This document shows, in pieces, positions 44,984-55,177 of a stretch of 64,000 bases of DNA (within the stretch, counting starts at the first letter, position 1; every line of letters begins with the position of its first letter). The DNA lies in the NCBI RefSeq assembly GCF_002994745.2, contig NC_037093.1, positions 17,123,555 through 17,187,554 of the forward strand, given 5' to 3'. The notes beneath the pieces are model-generated. The model worked only from the letters and a program-made list of their open reading frames with translations, searched no databases and had not been told where the DNA came from. Origin of the DNA: Rosa chinensis (Eukaryota; Streptophyta; Magnoliopsida; Rosales; Rosaceae). The translations under genes were made by a program, and so were the position numbers.

Positions 44984-47353
44984 GCCCTTCTAAATTCATT
45001 TCAAATGTGCTATTAGAGAAGGCAACAGTTGTAAGAGGATCACATACATTCCCTTAACATTAGGAGCATCAACATCTCCAACAGGTAAGAAGGTTCCGTA
45101 AAGCTTCTTGTCTCCATTGATCTGAAGAGGTGCCACAGCCAAATTAAAAGGCCCTTCATTATCCTTGATCAATTGCAGTGCTGAAATACTCCAATCTGTC
45201 TGGTATATGGTGATCCCTCCATACCTTAAAGGGTTATTTACACTGATTGTTTTCCTCAGCACCTCCTTCCCGTCTAAGTCCATAAGTGAAAGATCAGTAT
45301 AAAATTGTGATACCTGTAACAGAAACCAGGGTGAAATGGTGAAAAAACCTTGCATGTAGCAGTCAGGAGCAATAAAACTAAGACATCAATTTTTCATTAT
45401 AATAGTTATAAACAGAATATTCCCAAACTAAAGAGGCAGAAAGGATAAAAAATGGAACACATCTTAAGCAAGCCTTTTGATCTGATCACCAACTTTACTT
45501 CTCAGCAAAAGACAAATTGTTCACCTCTCCACTGTCAAAATAGGTCATGTAGAACTTGTTTACATGAACCTCAGTGTTGAAAGCATCGGTTGGAGTAGAC
45601 AGAAACCCAGATGGGCCTAAAACATCTCCTACAACAAAATTCAAACCCTGTGGAACTGTTACTGCTCCTTTGAAGCTCCCAGTTGCACTAAGAGTTCCAC
45701 CTACCATTATCAGCAGCATTGCTAAATGTACTCCAATAGGGGCAAATCGTCCAGCCAACCCCCTAAAGGCATATAAAGAAGGTCCCTTCAAGAATACCTA
45801 TAAGGATGAAACTACTCACAATTAACAGGTAGCTGTAGACGAGGAGGTGGTAATAACCTATGCAAGGTGATATCCAATATCAATGTAGAGTATGTCAGTA
45901 AACTATCAGCAGTAATGAGACAGATAACCCATATGGATTAATTATTATATCTCATTTTGCATTATTCTCACAGCTAGCAATAATAAAATTTCAGTAAATT
46001 TTAAATTTTCAAGGTATCCTACTGCATATAAGTAGAAATTACCATATGATGGCAGTATCTCTGTGACATTGTTTTCAGATAATATACCCCAGACCAATTG
46101 AGCAATTGTCATCTAATGATGCTTAAAAATTTCAAAAGAGAAACAAATTCAAGAATATGAAAGAATATACCTCATATCCAGCTCCCATAAGAATAACACC
46201 CAAGTCTTGAACAGAAGCTCTTGGCAAAGCCTCTGAAAACTCCTGCTTCTGGATGGCCTCAGAAGACTGCAAGAAACTCCATCTGTTTTCCCCAATTAAT
46301 GCGTACGTTAAAAGAACACTCCCAACTCAGTTTTAGGAATTATGAAAGAATTGGATAAAGCAATCAAACCTTCTTGCAACCTTGACTAGAGGTATCTGTG
46401 TTGTGTAAGTGCAGGCCATTAGTGATGCAGCCAGGAGAGCCAATGTTGCAAGGAAAATGGGAGATGAGTACATATGATCAAACCCAAGGGCCAAAACCCA
46501 TCTCCAAGTGAAAATTCCCAATATAGGATTACTTTCAGGGTATTTATCGAAATAATGATCTGGGGCCTCACCTTGATCAATGAAAGTTCCTGCACAGGCA
46601 TCACATCCACATAAGGCCTAACTACAATCTCACATGAAGGTAGGGAAAAAACAAACTCTCTTTATTACTCATCTAACACACACTATGAAGTATTGAAACC
46701 ATGATTCTCAAATTTTCTCTTAAAATAGGGTATCATTAGGAGCATTAAGAAGAGGATTAATTGAGAATGCTTGTCATCTATACATTCATAATGTAACTAT
46801 AACACCTCTGAAATAAATGAATTACCTTTCCACCTGACAATAACAAACCAAGGAAACATCTTTCGTATACTAACTTAGTTAGACATAATGTAAGCAACTG
46901 CAAACCAAGTTTAAGAGGTTAAAAACCAAAACTTAACATACCGAGAGCCATGAGACCAGCAATGACAAACATTTCTCCAATAGCCAAAGGCAGATAAGAC
47001 AAAGCCGACAAAATCTTCCTCGGCAGCCTCTTCATCGAACCCATCACCCCACTCCCTGACTTGGTCGGAGCTTTGTCCCCTCCGGTGGCGCCGCCACCCT
47101 TCTCCTCCAACGGCGGCGGCGCTCCTTCGGAGAGTATAATCTTCTTGCTTATGTTGTTGCTTTTCTTGTTCTTGTTTTCTTGAGGGGTCTTCAGCGTACA
47201 GGTGACCGAGAGTGAGAGAGGTGTCCTTTTGAAGAACTGAGAATTGTGGGGACAGAATGTGGGTTTGAAGGTGGAGTTGAAGAGATGGGACTTGAGGAAA
47301 GAGGTTCTGGGTAGACATGGTTTGGGGGTTATGGTGGGGTTTAGAGCCTCCAT
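43616..47353 (-). CDS. CCS1: Cytochrome c biogenesis protein CCS1 (ResB/CcsB type), chloroplast precursor
   Basis: CCS1 works with CcsA in system II cytochrome c assembly, delivering reduced haem to apocytochromes f and c6 on the lumen side of the thylakoid. Exons (minus): 47353-46942, 46589-46370, 46282-46171, 45797-45525, 45313-45048, 44546-44390, 44300-44217, 43771-43616. All borders are GT-AG, phases agree, and the sum is 1,680 nt, 559 residues plus stop. The first ~90 residues are Ser/Thr/Lys-rich, as in a transit peptide. Membrane segments lie around LPLAIGEMFVIAGLMALG, YSSPIFLATLALLAASLMAC, IGVHLAMLLIMVGGTL and VVYAGFGALMLTTCISFL, with a large lumenal domain between the last two. SHSQIWALQDG and VGGKTNRAK are conserved. 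I chose MEALNP (47353) rather than the upstream in-frame Met (47410) by similarity to known CCS1 starts. No lesion was seen. Confidence 0.94.
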
Positions 47354-49030
47354 TGTAGAATGGAGAGTTTGGGAAAGCTGGTGGGGGGTGTTATCTGTTC
47401 CAGAGATCAACTGTCATTTGAGGGACTGGCGTGTAACGACCTGCAGTTTTGTTAGTTTATCCTGCAAGGGATAATTTTAAATTTTTTGGTTTGTTTTTTT
47501 TTCTTTTTTGCATTTTTGTTATATTGTGTGGGGTCCTCTGAGATATTTATTCTCTGTTGGATATTTTTTTCTATGGACTCATCGTAACAGTGAGTAATTT
47601 GATCACAACTTATTAATGGCAGGATGAGAAGTGAAAATAATGAGTATATATGCAAAACTCTAATTTTAGTTTAAATGAGCTAATTTGTTCACCATAAAGT
47701 CTCCTTGAAAACTCTGTAACTCTCGAAGTTAGGTTTCAATATCATTGGTTTCATTTATAAGAATTTTGGAAGCCAAATTGTCCCTCCAAATCTTCCAAAA
47801 TGATTTCTAGTGGATACATATATTAGTTGTCTAAGGGTAGTTGTTTTTGAATTAAGATTAGTAATGTCTTTCAGTTGTGATTCCTAATGATTGTATAGTA
47901 ATATTGTGTTTTGTTTCTATATAAATTGAGTTAGTTTTATGTGGTATCAATTAAAAATAGTATAAATTGGGTGTACCAGTTTATAGCCTAAAGTTTAGGA
48001 TCGTAAATGTGCATGGTAATAATGGATGCATCTCCACGCCCTCAAAAAACCAAAAAAAAAAAAAAAAATGAGAGAGAGAGAGAGAAAATGAAACCCTAAC
48101 CTTGAACCCTAAATCATATTCATTTTTTAAACTCAAAGTCTAAAAGAGAGAACAAATTACGATTATATTTCTTTGGGCCTGGTCTATGGTTTTCGGGTTT
48201 TGGTCTATGTTTGGCTCCAAGTTTTTGTGTGTGGGGCTGATGACGGTGACTGTCGTCCTTTTGATGCCCTTCTAAAGGATCAGGTCTAGGCCTGGACATC
48301 TTAGACCTAGGTCTTATTTAAAACTAATCTACAAATTGTTGACAAACTTGAATCATAATTTTTATGAGGAATTGGTAACCAGGTCTATTGCTTGTTGAGA
48401 TTTCTTCTCTATGTTTTTTTTTCACAATTGTGTATCACAATTGGATGCAATTGTGTATCAAAATTGGGTGCTCAACAAATGACTTTACATGTAAAAACGA
48501 AGTTGGGCTAGTGGGGTCTATAGACTCGCTTCTAAAAGCTTTTTAGTATTAATGGTATTTATCACGGATTGAGTGTACCTGAATTATATTCTATGTTGAT
48601 ATATTTTGAGTTTGACTTTGATTAAATTTTGAATTTTCAAATTTATTTTGGGCCTTTTAGTATTAATGGTATTTATCACGGATTGAGTGTACCTGAATTA
48701 TATTCTATGTTGATATATTTTGAGTTTGACTTTGATTAAATTTTGAATTTTCAAATTTATTTTGGGCCTTTATTGATACGTTATAATAATTTCTTCATTA
48801 CGCCTTATATGAATACAGCCCAGTTTCTTAAAAAGGCGGTAATGGAAACACCAGCCGCATCAGGAAAGGCTTCAATATATTTTGACCGACTCTGGTGAGT
48901 CAATTCCAAGTCAAATAAGGACATCTTTCTCCGGAATGGCGGTGCATCGTTCCTAACCCTAATCAAATAGGGAATCCCAATTCGCTAAGGTACTCAATTA
49001 TGAAGTGGATTCACAGTAACATGATGATTC
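47354..49030. other. Intergenic region between CCS1 and the zinc finger gene (divergent promoters)
   Basis: There is no supported coding sequence. It contains the presumptive CCS1 promoter and leader at its left end, an A-run plus (GA)n microsatellite at 48050-48085, and a 114-bp tandem duplication at 48541-48768. The two genes are divergently transcribed from this region. Confidence 0.5.
48541..48768. repeat. Two-copy 114-bp tandem duplication
   Basis: TTTTAGTATTAATGGTATTT begins at 48541 and again at 48655. The copies look identical through TTTATTTTGGGCC, indicating a recent duplication about 400-600 bp upstream of the zinc finger ATG. Confidence 0.92.
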
Positions 49031-49040
49031 TATATATATT
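49031..49040 (+). promoter_or_regulatory. TATA-like box of the zinc finger gene
   Basis: TATATATATT lies 133 bp upstream of the ATG at 49164. It is followed by pyrimidine-rich CTCACTCTCTCCTC, as often seen at plant transcript starts. Confidence 0.5.
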
Positions 49041-49163
49041 ACCTCACTCTCTCCTCAGTTCTACTCTTCTACTTCGCCTTCGTCGTTCTTCTTAGTTTCA
49101 ATTGTAAAATCCCACTCTCTTTGGTAGGAGTCGTATAACCCAGTAGCCATATCTCTCACTCTC

Positions 49164-50711
49164 ATGGATACTGATCACAAAGAAACTCAGGTGCTTCTTC
49201 CCAACTCCATTGATCTACAACAACCCACTAAGATGCCAACTCCGCCGGAGGCTTTAGAGCAAGCCCAGCACCGTGAAGTTTCTCCTCCATTGAATCACAT
49301 ATGTGATATTTGCCACAAGGGATTTCGGTCCGGCCAAGCCTTGGGAGGTCACAAGAGTATGCACTTTCGCGAGAGCGAGGCCATCATCACTAGTGCTACT
49401 ACCAGTACCAGTGATCCAATTTGTTGTCTCGTTTGTGGGAAGAACTTCCTCTCCAAGAAATCGCTGTTTCGACACCTGAGGTCACACACTGGAAACCTGT
49501 CCCCTCGGGCGGGCTATAACAGCGGCAACTCTTCTTCCACTGTGTCAGATGAGCCTACGTTTGATGATGGCAAATGTGATGGGGTTGATTCGGGTTCGCG
49601 TTTTGATCTGTCCAAGACTCTACCTGCAGGTTGGTCTATCACTAGAAGGAGGAAAAGGAATGCCCTTGGTACCTCAGCCTCTGATTGCTCTGGCTCTGAT
49701 GAAACTGCTGGCAACTCGGGGTTGGATTTGAGTCCCAAGTTGGAATTAGTAACTGTTGATCCGAAACTAGAAGCGGAGGAGTTCAGTGGTCTTGTGATGC
49801 TGGCTCAGGTCTGTGCCGAGGAGGCTAGTCGCAGAAATTTGATTAATAATAACCAGGTTTATCAGAATGGTCAGATCGAAATCAGGTATGTTGCAATCGA
49901 ATGCAAGAGGAGGCGGCTGAATGATGGGTATGAAAGAAGATGGTCTGCAGCTGATCATTATGGTTACAATTGCAATGACATTGATTCTGATTTTAGATGC
50001 AAGCTTTGCAATAAAACATTCACAAGTTACCAAGCTTTGGGAGGTCACATGTCAAGCCATTACCGGCTCAAGATCAACTCAAAGGATCATGATCATGCCC
50101 AATTTAACTTCGAACAACACAATGAACAACATTCTCTTCTTCCTCAAGTGGTTAGCACATACAGCTGCAATGTTTGCGATAAAACATTCTCAGGTTACCA
50201 AGCCTTGGGAGCGCACATCTTAAGCCATTGCAAGGATGTGAACGACAACAACACGCACAATTCAGCACATAACAGGGTTATTAAAGATAACAATGTGCCT
50301 GAGCCTCGTCAAGTTGAATTGCACAGTTGCGGTGTTTGCAATAAAGAATTCACAAGTTACCAAGCTTTGGGAGGACACAAGTCAAGCCATACGAAGTACA
50401 ATAACAACAATAATATGGATCGAGATCAATCTAATTCTGATATATCAACCGGTGGTGCTGAAGATAAGAATGAACGTCAAAAACTCTATGTAACAGTACC
50501 TCACCAATGCGAAGAATGCAAGAAGACTTTTCCAACAGGTCAGGCTTTGGGGGGTCATAAGAGGCTTCATTGGAAGGGCCCAACTGGAGCTACAGCGAAA
50601 CCGAGTCAGCAGAGTAGTGCTCGTAGGCCGCTTGAATTTGACCTCAATGAGATTCCATCTATGGAGGATGAAGATGAAATAAATGTGCCGAGCGTCCTCT
50701 TGCAATTATAA
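49164..50711 (+). CDS. C2H2 zinc finger transcription factor (ZAT-like), six fingers, EAR motif
   Basis: A 515-residue single-exon protein, as is usual for this family. Six C2H2 fingers are visible, at residues ~47-67 (QALGGH), ~88-108 (variant, KKSLFRH), ~279-299 (QALGGH), ~335-355 (QALGAH, Gly to Ala), ~389-409 (QALGGH) and ~449-469 (QALGGH). QALGGH is the plant-specific DNA-contact signature. A basic RRRKR at ~161-165 could be a nuclear signal. The C-terminus has FDLNEIP (~492-498), a DLN-type EAR motif that recruits TOPLESS-class co-repressors, so the protein is probably a transcriptional repressor. Two fingers near the N-terminus and four dispersed ones give a larger layout than the two-finger stress ZATs. 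The start codon is supported by the TATA-like box upstream and by lack of an earlier in-frame Met. Targets cannot be told from sequence. Confidence 0.93.
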   Translation: MDTDHKETQVLLPNSIDLQQPTKMPTPPEALEQAQHREVSPPLNHICDICHKGFRSGQALGGHKSMHFRESEAIITSATTSTSDPICCLVCGKNFLSKKSLFRHLRSHTGNLSPRAGYNSGNSSSTVSDEPTFDDGKCDGVDSGSRFDLSKTLPAGWSITRRRKRNALGTSASDCSGSDETAGNSGLDLSPKLELVTVDPKLEAEEFSGLVMLAQVCAEEASRRNLINNNQVYQNGQIEIRYVAIECKRRRLNDGYERRWSAADHYGYNCNDIDSDFRCKLCNKTFTSYQALGGHMSSHYRLKINSKDHDHAQFNFEQHNEQHSLLPQVVSTYSCNVCDKTFSGYQALGAHILSHCKDVNDNNTHNSAHNRVIKDNNVPEPRQVELHSCGVCNKEFTSYQALGGHKSSHTKYNNNNNMDRDQSNSDISTGGAEDKNERQKLYVTVPHQCEECKKTFPTGQALGGHKRLHWKGPTGATAKPSQQSSARRPLEFDLNEIPSMEDEDEINVPSVLLQL

Positions 50712-51055
50712 TAGTCAGTAGTTCTTTGTTTTTGATAATTCTTTCTAGTTTTTGTTGCAGTGAAAGACACTAGCATAGGAACCATTTTGTTGCTGGTCTT
50801 GTGTTTTCACTTTGGGATATGATTAAGATCAGATTGTATATGTAAAGAGTCATGCATACATGGCGGGGTTCATAATGAGATATAAAAAAAAAGTCACGCA
50901 CCTTACTTTCTTTTAGATGGCGCCAATGCATCTTTTCTTTTGTTTTTTATTATTGAAATGAGCTTTCACACAGGATGAACAAGGCATAAAGTCTGGAGCT
51001 GGTCTTGAATCTCGAGCAACGTCCTCTTGCAATTAAGTAGTTACTCTGTAGTCTG
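50712..51055. other. 3' flank of the zinc finger gene
   Basis: No gene is seen. It presumably holds the 3' UTR (for example TGTATATGTAAAGAG near 50836). A word CGTCCTCTTGCAATTA near 51020 repeats the last coding bases of the zinc finger gene (50693-50708), suggesting a small duplication. Confidence 0.45.
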
Positions 51056-51770
51056 ATAAAGTATCATACACTCTGAAATTATAAGAGAACACTAGGATAT
51101 ATTAACTCTATCTCACTGAGTACTTATCTGTACGTATATCTCAGAAAGTTAGCATATTTCTCCAATGTATCTTGAATCTCAATAGGCCAGGAATACTATC
51201 AAAAATTGAAATATCTCAAAAAGATCTCTAAATCTCTAAAGCTTTCTTGATGAGAGAGATTATGGCACAATGCCTTGCTTTTATAGCAATTGGGTATATA
51301 GCTTGAACCACATCTCTAGAACTTAAAAATAACAAACTCCTAAACTGCTCAATGCAGTGATGCCTTGTACCTGGCAGTGATTAACTAAAGTGCAAGTTAA
51401 TCTGGTGTGGGCAACACCCCCCTCAACCGCGACTTGAGGTACCCAAGTTGCAGGCTGCTGTAGTGCTGAGATCAGTTGGGACAAACTGCAGGCACACGTC
51501 CTTTTGCTGAACTATGGTAGTCCGTCTCCAGATAGTGCTTTATTCGATCTGCAATGAAAGACAGCATTTAGGTTTAGGCTATTGCATACAAATTTTCACA
51601 ATGAATAAGAGGAGGGTAAGACAACAACATATGAAGATCACCAAGAACTTGTCTGATCCAATATAAATATGCAACAGTATTGGCCAAATCCGTGTATTTA
51701 TCCTCTGTGGTGCTTCTTGAAACTGAAGCTTGTTTCTTAGATTTATATCTCTATGAGATAGGGTTATGGC
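51056..51770 (-). mobile_element. 3' end of a Ty1/copia element (RNase H tail plus LTR)
   Basis: On the minus strand, KKQASVSRSTTEDKYTDLAN and YWIRQVLGDLH (about 51640-51770) match the end of copia RNase H. There follow a degraded tail, a purine tract GGTTGAGGGGGG and an LTR-like start TGTTGCCCACACC at 51416. The LTR extends left to roughly 51056, where the edge is uncertain. No 5' part is present. Confidence 0.65.
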
Positions 51771-51890
51771 CTACAAATACAACAAAGAAGTGGTATATCA
51801 TATCTAACAGAGTGCTCAATTTGCACTGAAACATCAGCATGATGCGGATAATACAGATGAATGTAGTTAACATCCAGCGTTTTAACTAAC

Positions 51891-52010
51891 TTCACGGCAA
51901 TCTTTTACATACTCCAGGGTCTCATTTATCCCAACTTGAAAGCCCTCTGACCTGAAAATGCCAAATTTTGTAGCCAATTGAACTTTTTCTCGAGGAAGCT
52001 GTTTCAAAGC
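51891..52010 (-). pseudogene. Single exon relic of an aldo-keto reductase
   Basis: The minus strand reads ALKQLPREKVQLATKFGIF ... EYVKDCRE, matching the second exon of plant aldo-keto reductases of the auxin-induced/perakine reductase type (KALKQLPREK-LATKFG). A donor-like GTTAGT follows. No acceptor AG precedes it and no other exons were found nearby, so this is an isolated fragment captured or left by rearrangement. Confidence 0.6.
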
Positions 52011-53939
52011 ATAAAAATTACAAGACAGAGAGAATTTTCCACCAAATTTAGTCCTACTACTTATAAACAGAATATCTAATCAAACAGCTCATCAAATTCT
52101 GAGATTTTGACAAACAAAAGAAGTGTTCATCATTTAACTAGCCAACCAAGATTGGTTATGAACATAAATATCTGAGTGTCAAAGAATGTATGTGGTGCCC
52201 CTATATTTGCTTCTTTTATCACTGAACATCTAGCATCATGAGAGACAGGAAGAGCTTTGTATGCCAGATAATCCTCCACATCCAAAACCACTCTACCTAC
52301 AGATTAGAAATGTAAAAAAGTCAACTTCCAATTAAGTAAACATCAGACCAAATAAACAGAAGTAGTGTGCCTTTCATTACCTACAACTATAAGACTCATA
52401 AATATAGGAGTTGGAACCTCCTGTGTAATCCCATGATTTTTTTATTCAGAAGTTGGAACCTCTAAGAATTCATAAATACAGGAGCAATGTGGTTCCCACA
52501 ACTTCCGACACCCAATGCGTAGCCCTTGAATTTGTTATGATCTGTATTTTCCTTGTATTTTCACTCTTGATGACTCTACTGCCTTAATGCCTACAACCTA
52601 AGTTTATCTAATTTTTTAGAAGCAAGACATGATGACATATTGGTCACTGTCAACACTAACCCATAGGGCCTCATTACAGCATTACCTTCTGCCATACAGC
52701 ATCTTGTATCAGAGGTACAAATATAGAACGTTAAGGTCATGCAATTTCTTACATATATTGCTAGCAGTTTTCACTTTCACATAACAACGTAAGGAATCAT
52801 ATAGCAACTATGACTCTTCCCTGCAGATATGTCGTCCCATGTTTATACCAAACTACTTTTATTGATGTAAGAAATTAGAATATTAAAGTATTTTGTTGCT
52901 TTTGCATCTGCAATGCCACCTGCAGTTGTCTGAAAATGTGCATGTCTGTCAAGAATAAAAACATATACCAAGTAGTAAGTACAAGTATCATCTGATATAA
53001 GAAAACTGATCCATTTTAGCTGCGAACTGAAATGGACAAAGACTGCTGTAGTAATGTAAATGACAAATTAGAGTTCAGTGAAAGAGCTCACGAGACCATG
53101 GAAAATGACTCAACTGGCTTTATCCTTAAGTGATTCTGTCATATGCTTCTCATTTTTATTTTTCAGACCAGCCTTATTAAAATTATTAAGGGTTTTCTAT
53201 AGCCTTCTTTTGCTGAAATGCGTTTTGCAGGCTCACAATGCAACATTTCCCGTAAACATAAGCAATTAGAGCAAGTATTACTTACATAAACAAGAAACTA
53301 TATTCAATTAAAATGAACAACTTGGTAAATTGCTATACCAACAGCAAAGAGTGAAAGACTATGTTTTACACAATGGTGATTAATGAATGAATTGCCAGTA
53401 TGCTGAAACATGGAGAAACACGAACCTGTGTTTTAACAAAGAGTGTATGTGCATGTATTTCCAAAGACAGAAACACTATGTCAGCTAATTCTGTTGATAC
53501 TTAATAGTGATGAGCATTCTTCTTTTGCTTCAATCAGAAAATCAAATGTAGGTTTCCTAACATATATATGTCTCTCCTTTTAATCTTCTCAGGACTGGAG
53601 GAAAAAGTTGGATTATACATGAGACAAAGTTAACACTGTCTAATTTTGGCCAAATATTTTGTAACCTTGATAGGAGAAAGTATGCTAACATGTCATTTTG
53701 CAACTTCAAACCAACCGTACTCCTTTTTTCTTTTGGTTTGTCACAGTGGTCATCTATCAGTGTGCTAATAGACTTCACATCAACAGAAAGAGATATACCT
53801 ATAGAAATTATACCATGTGTGAGTAAGAGTAATCCACAGCAGAAACTGATATATAATACTATTGCAAAAATTTGAACTGATAATCCAATATATGCTGACA
53901 GAAATTTCTAATTTGTACAGTTGCATAGTATAGATGGAA
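52011..53939. other. Unassigned AT-rich region
   Basis: No gene could be supported on either strand. One minus-strand stretch at about 52165-52300 stays open with non-random codons (VVLDVEDYLAYKALPV...) and could be a decayed exon. I do not recognise it. Confidence 0.35.
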
Positions 53940-54340
53940 TTATAGATTTCATCCTCACACACCTCCATGTACGGGTAATTACCATCAAGGAAGTAGGAGT
54001 ATCATCTAAAGCTAGAAATATAGTTTCTTATTGACCAACTCAACAGATGTCTTAAGGTCTTATTCTGAAGATTATAAGATATGACCTTACCAGGCATATG
54101 CAACCAAAGAGCAGGTGACGATTCCTCAACCTCATCATAATTTTCCTTCTCTCGGAAAAGATACAAGATAACAAATTGGGACCTGACAGGATGAGCCCCT
54201 AATACCGGATTGAGATCAATAACAACAAGGTACTTGACAAACCAACCTGAGTAGTCGCTCGCCATCTCCATGACCTCCATGAGGTACAATAGGACGTTAC
54301 AATGCTTGTGAGTCTCGATCAAATTATTCAAATACAAGTG
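53940..54340 (-). pseudogene. F-box protein C-terminal fragment
   Basis: The minus strand encodes DYSGWFVKYLVVIDLNPV, then ESSPALWLHMPGKVISYNLQ and NKTLRHLL, in the style of the C-terminal domain of plant F-box proteins like At5g07610. A following YPYMEVCEDE in another frame resembles the usual end. The N-terminal F-box was not found, so the gene is truncated and frame-broken. Confidence 0.5.
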
Positions 54341-54950
54341 GCCACCAGACTCCCCAAAAATCTATGAATTAGTATTGGAGACTTTTTCTGTGATCTTTTT
54401 ACAGCCACATGAACAGGAGTAGCGGTAGCAATGAATTACACGTACGTGAAGGAGTGAAGTTGTTGGCTTATGCATCGAATTTTGCCATTGCAGAATACCG
54501 CGCCTTACCGGCCTGCTTCTGTTGTCGAAGTGCATAGAACTCGGCTTGGGCAAGTCATGGGGAGAAAAGGAACATCTCGAAGCTGTTTGAACCCAAAATA
54601 ACATTTTTCCCCGATGAGGGAGACTCGAAGAAATCCGGACCAATATCCGTGGCCCAAGCTATTCATTTGCGACAAGCTCGGAATATATTGTTTAGAGGCT
54701 AAATAAAGCCTACTTGAAGATCAAGTAATCTTAAGTCAAATCGTGATCTTATTGATATGATTTACTAGTAATTATCAATATATTTGATAATTGATGGTGG
54801 TTTGCTTGGCTACAAGGACGGAGCATATTTGACAGAAGATCTTGCATTAAGTACCAATATATGTACGTGCAATTAAGGAGTGTGCAATGGAGGTGAACAG
54901 TTTCAGAAGGAGTCAACCACCTTAATTGCAATAATCAAAGAGTATATATA
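54341..54950. other. Unassigned sequence left of copia element 3
   Basis: The minus-strand frame at 54362-54643 may continue the F-box remnant upstream, but similarity is not clear. The last ~50 bases (CCACCTTAATTGCAATAATCAAAG) resemble 60866-60900 on the far side of the copia element. Confidence 0.35.
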
Positions 54951-55170
54951 GTCAGAAAGAACGAGAATGTTTTGGGAATGTTCAGTTAATTTACTCTTCT
55001 TCAAGAATTGAGTATATATACACATTGAGTTACATATTAAAGGATAAAACTATACAACAGAATATATAAAGTTGTCTGCCACCATTATCTGCTATTACTC
55101 CACCAACTCACTGTCTACCACAATTGTCTGGATGGACCACTTTACCAACTCATGCCAACTCACGCCAACA
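54951..55170 (-). repeat. 3' LTR of copia element 3
   Basis: On the minus strand it runs TGTTGGCGTGAGTTGGCATG ... CTCGTTCTTTCTGAC. It is preceded by CCAACTTGAGGGGGAG. It matches 60612-60737 over its left part. Confidence 0.85.
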
Positions 55171-55177
55171 CTCCCCC

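Noticed and set aside
44808..44993. Plus-strand 61-codon frame ending in poly-Lys
   Set aside because: It lies inside CCS1 intron 5 and the Lys run is an A homopolymer.
49254..50048. Minus-strand frames within the zinc finger gene
   Set aside because: They are antisense shadows of the 515-codon plus-strand gene with six clear C2H2 fingers.
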